From DATKEK01 sp035512195 (lineage in GTDB: Bacteria; Pseudomonadota; Gammaproteobacteria; Burkholderiales; Eutrophovitaceae): 5,355 nt of DNA. Positions 4,862 through 5,355 of this stretch are shown here, one piece after another. The position numbers were made by a program, and so were the translations under genes. How positions within the stretch are numbered: the first letter of the stretch is position 1; every line of letters begins with the position of its first letter. The notes beneath the pieces were generated by a model that was not told the DNA's origin, made no database searches, and saw nothing but the letters and a program-made list of their open reading frames with translations. The stretch covers positions 1-5,355 of the forward strand of contig DATKEK010000151.1 in NCBI GenBank assembly GCA_035512195.1, written 5' to 3'.

Positions 4862-5355
4862 TCAGCCTTTTTCTCCCTCATCCCTGGCCCTTCTCCCGGC
4901 GGGAGAAGGGAATTGTCCGCCCTCTCCCTCCGGGAGAGGGTGGCGCGCAGCGCCGGGTGAGGGAAAAGTCGTCGCACCACCGGACACCGGCCGCAATCGA
5001 TCGACAACAGGCTTTCTGCGCTGATCGAGAATCTCGAGTGTCGCCTTGAGGTCCTCGGCATAACGCGCCTTCTCTGCCGCGGCCTGCTGCGGCGTCCAGG
5101 TCCAGAAGCCGCTACCCGTCTTCATGCCAATCTCGCCGCGCGCGACCTTATCGGTCAGCACCGGCGGCGGACCGGAATCGTTGCACAGGTCGGGATAGAT
5201 GATCGCCGACGCCGCGCAGTTCACTTCCAGGCCGGAGATCTCCTTCTGCAGCACCGGTCCGGCGGCAACGTAGCGGAACCCGAAGCCGTAGCGCACCACC
5301 TTGTCCACATCCTCCGGGGATGCAACGCCGCGGTCGATCAGCGACCATGCCTCGC
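4862..5355 (-). CDS. 3-hydroxyacyl-CoA dehydrogenase, C-terminal part (cut by the right window edge)
   Basis: 163 codons are visible; the NAD-binding N-terminal domain lies outside the window. The segment EAWSLIDRGVASPEDVDKVV and then YGFGFRYVAAGPVLQKEISG matches the helical C-terminal domain of the family (Ea-x2-l-x2-GvAs-x-eDvD, then the GpF-like turn and the Gl motif). GEIGMKTGSGFWTWTP is the well-known G-x-K-T-G-x-GF signature. Such enzymes oxidise L-3-hydroxyacyl-CoA with NAD+ in beta-oxidation or butanoyl/aromatic pathways; related dehydrogenases such as carnitine dehydrogenase share this domain, so the substrate is open. The frame should end soon after KATLEILDQRRKP but continues through a dispersed repeat. 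The last 34 residues (from FPSPGAARHPLPEGEG on, coded at 4865-4966) are repeat-derived, with TGA at 4862-4864. The DsrE-like gene starts 64 bp further on. Confidence 0.88.
   Translation of the reverse strand, partial: EAWSLIDRGVASPEDVDKVVRYGFGFRYVAAGPVLQKEISGLEVNCAASAIIYPDLCNDSGPPPVLTDKVARGEIGMKTGSGFWTWTPQQAAAEKARYAEDLKATLEILDQRRKPVVDRLRPVSGGATTFPSPGAARHPLPEGEGGQFPSPAGRRARDEGEKG
4867..4968. repeat. Multi-hairpin dispersed repeat (CCCTCTCCC type) inside the dehydrogenase 3' end
   Basis: A compact ~100-bp element made of nested inverted repeats. Hairpin 1 at 4888-4910 has arms CCCTTCTCCC and GGGAGAAGGG around GGC. Hairpin 2 at 4920-4940 has arms CCCTCTCCC and GGGAGAGGG around TCC. Hairpin 3 at 4942-4954 has arms GGCGC and GCGCC around GCA. 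The outer arms, TTTTTCTCCCTCATCCC (4868-4884) and the reverse complement of GGGTGAGGGAAAA (4955-4967), also pair imperfectly, so the whole can fold as a multi-branched structure. Sequences of this kind are common between genes in beta- and gammaproteobacterial genomes. Here it overlaps coding sequence instead of lying free, and supplies the end of the upstream protein. No transposase is present; mobilisation in trans is only a guess. Confidence 0.82.

Noticed and set aside
4862..5061. Frameshift or pseudogene at the dehydrogenase 3' end
   Set aside because: The frame is continuous through the conserved KTGSGFW motif and into the repeat without an internal stop, so an extended but intact gene is the simpler reading.

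Overview
The window looks like chromosome of a high-GC proteobacterium, most likely a betaproteobacterium. The evidence is the GC-rich codon use, the predicted-aminopeptidase lipoprotein (COG4324 type), the YccU-type CoA-binding protein, and two kinds of dispersed intergenic repeat of a sort common in such genomes. This is an inference from gene content, not a phylogenetic result. All seven genes read on the minus strand, so the window is best read from right to left.

Right part (5355 to 2658). The C-terminal part of a 3-hydroxyacyl-CoA dehydrogenase enters from the right edge. Its last ~34 codons lie inside a ~100-bp multi-hairpin repeat (4867-4968). Then follow a small DsrE-like protein (GTG start at 4797), an alpha/beta hydrolase with Ser-Asp-His residues (4341-3715), and an overlapping secreted lipoprotein metallopeptidase with HELSH (3737-2658). 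The last three are tightly packed and probably form one transcription unit. That unit ends at a clear intrinsic terminator (2610-2583), a perfect 22-bp palindrome followed by five T residues on the minus strand.

Left part (2657 to 1). A YccU-type CoA-binding protein (2567-2088) is followed by a full-length O-acetylhomoserine sulfhydrylase of the PLP-dependent Cys/Met metabolism family (1917-631). Last comes the N-terminal third or so of an MFS transporter, cut by the left edge. The two gaps between these genes each carry one copy of an inverted repeat built from ~9-bp units of the form nnCACCAAG (copies at 441-627 and 1957-2059). Both copies have the same orientation and the same T-rich tail on the transcribed strand.

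How the genes work together: the sulfhydrylase gives a direct route of sulfide into homocysteine and methionine. The DsrE-like protein belongs to a superfamily linked to sulfur relay, but nothing here shows that the two cooperate. The protein content is mostly conserved housekeeping or accessory metabolism, and I see no new defence, mobile or RNA-based system. The points worth a second look are the repeats: one has supplied the C-terminus of an enzyme, and two form terminator-like structures between genes.
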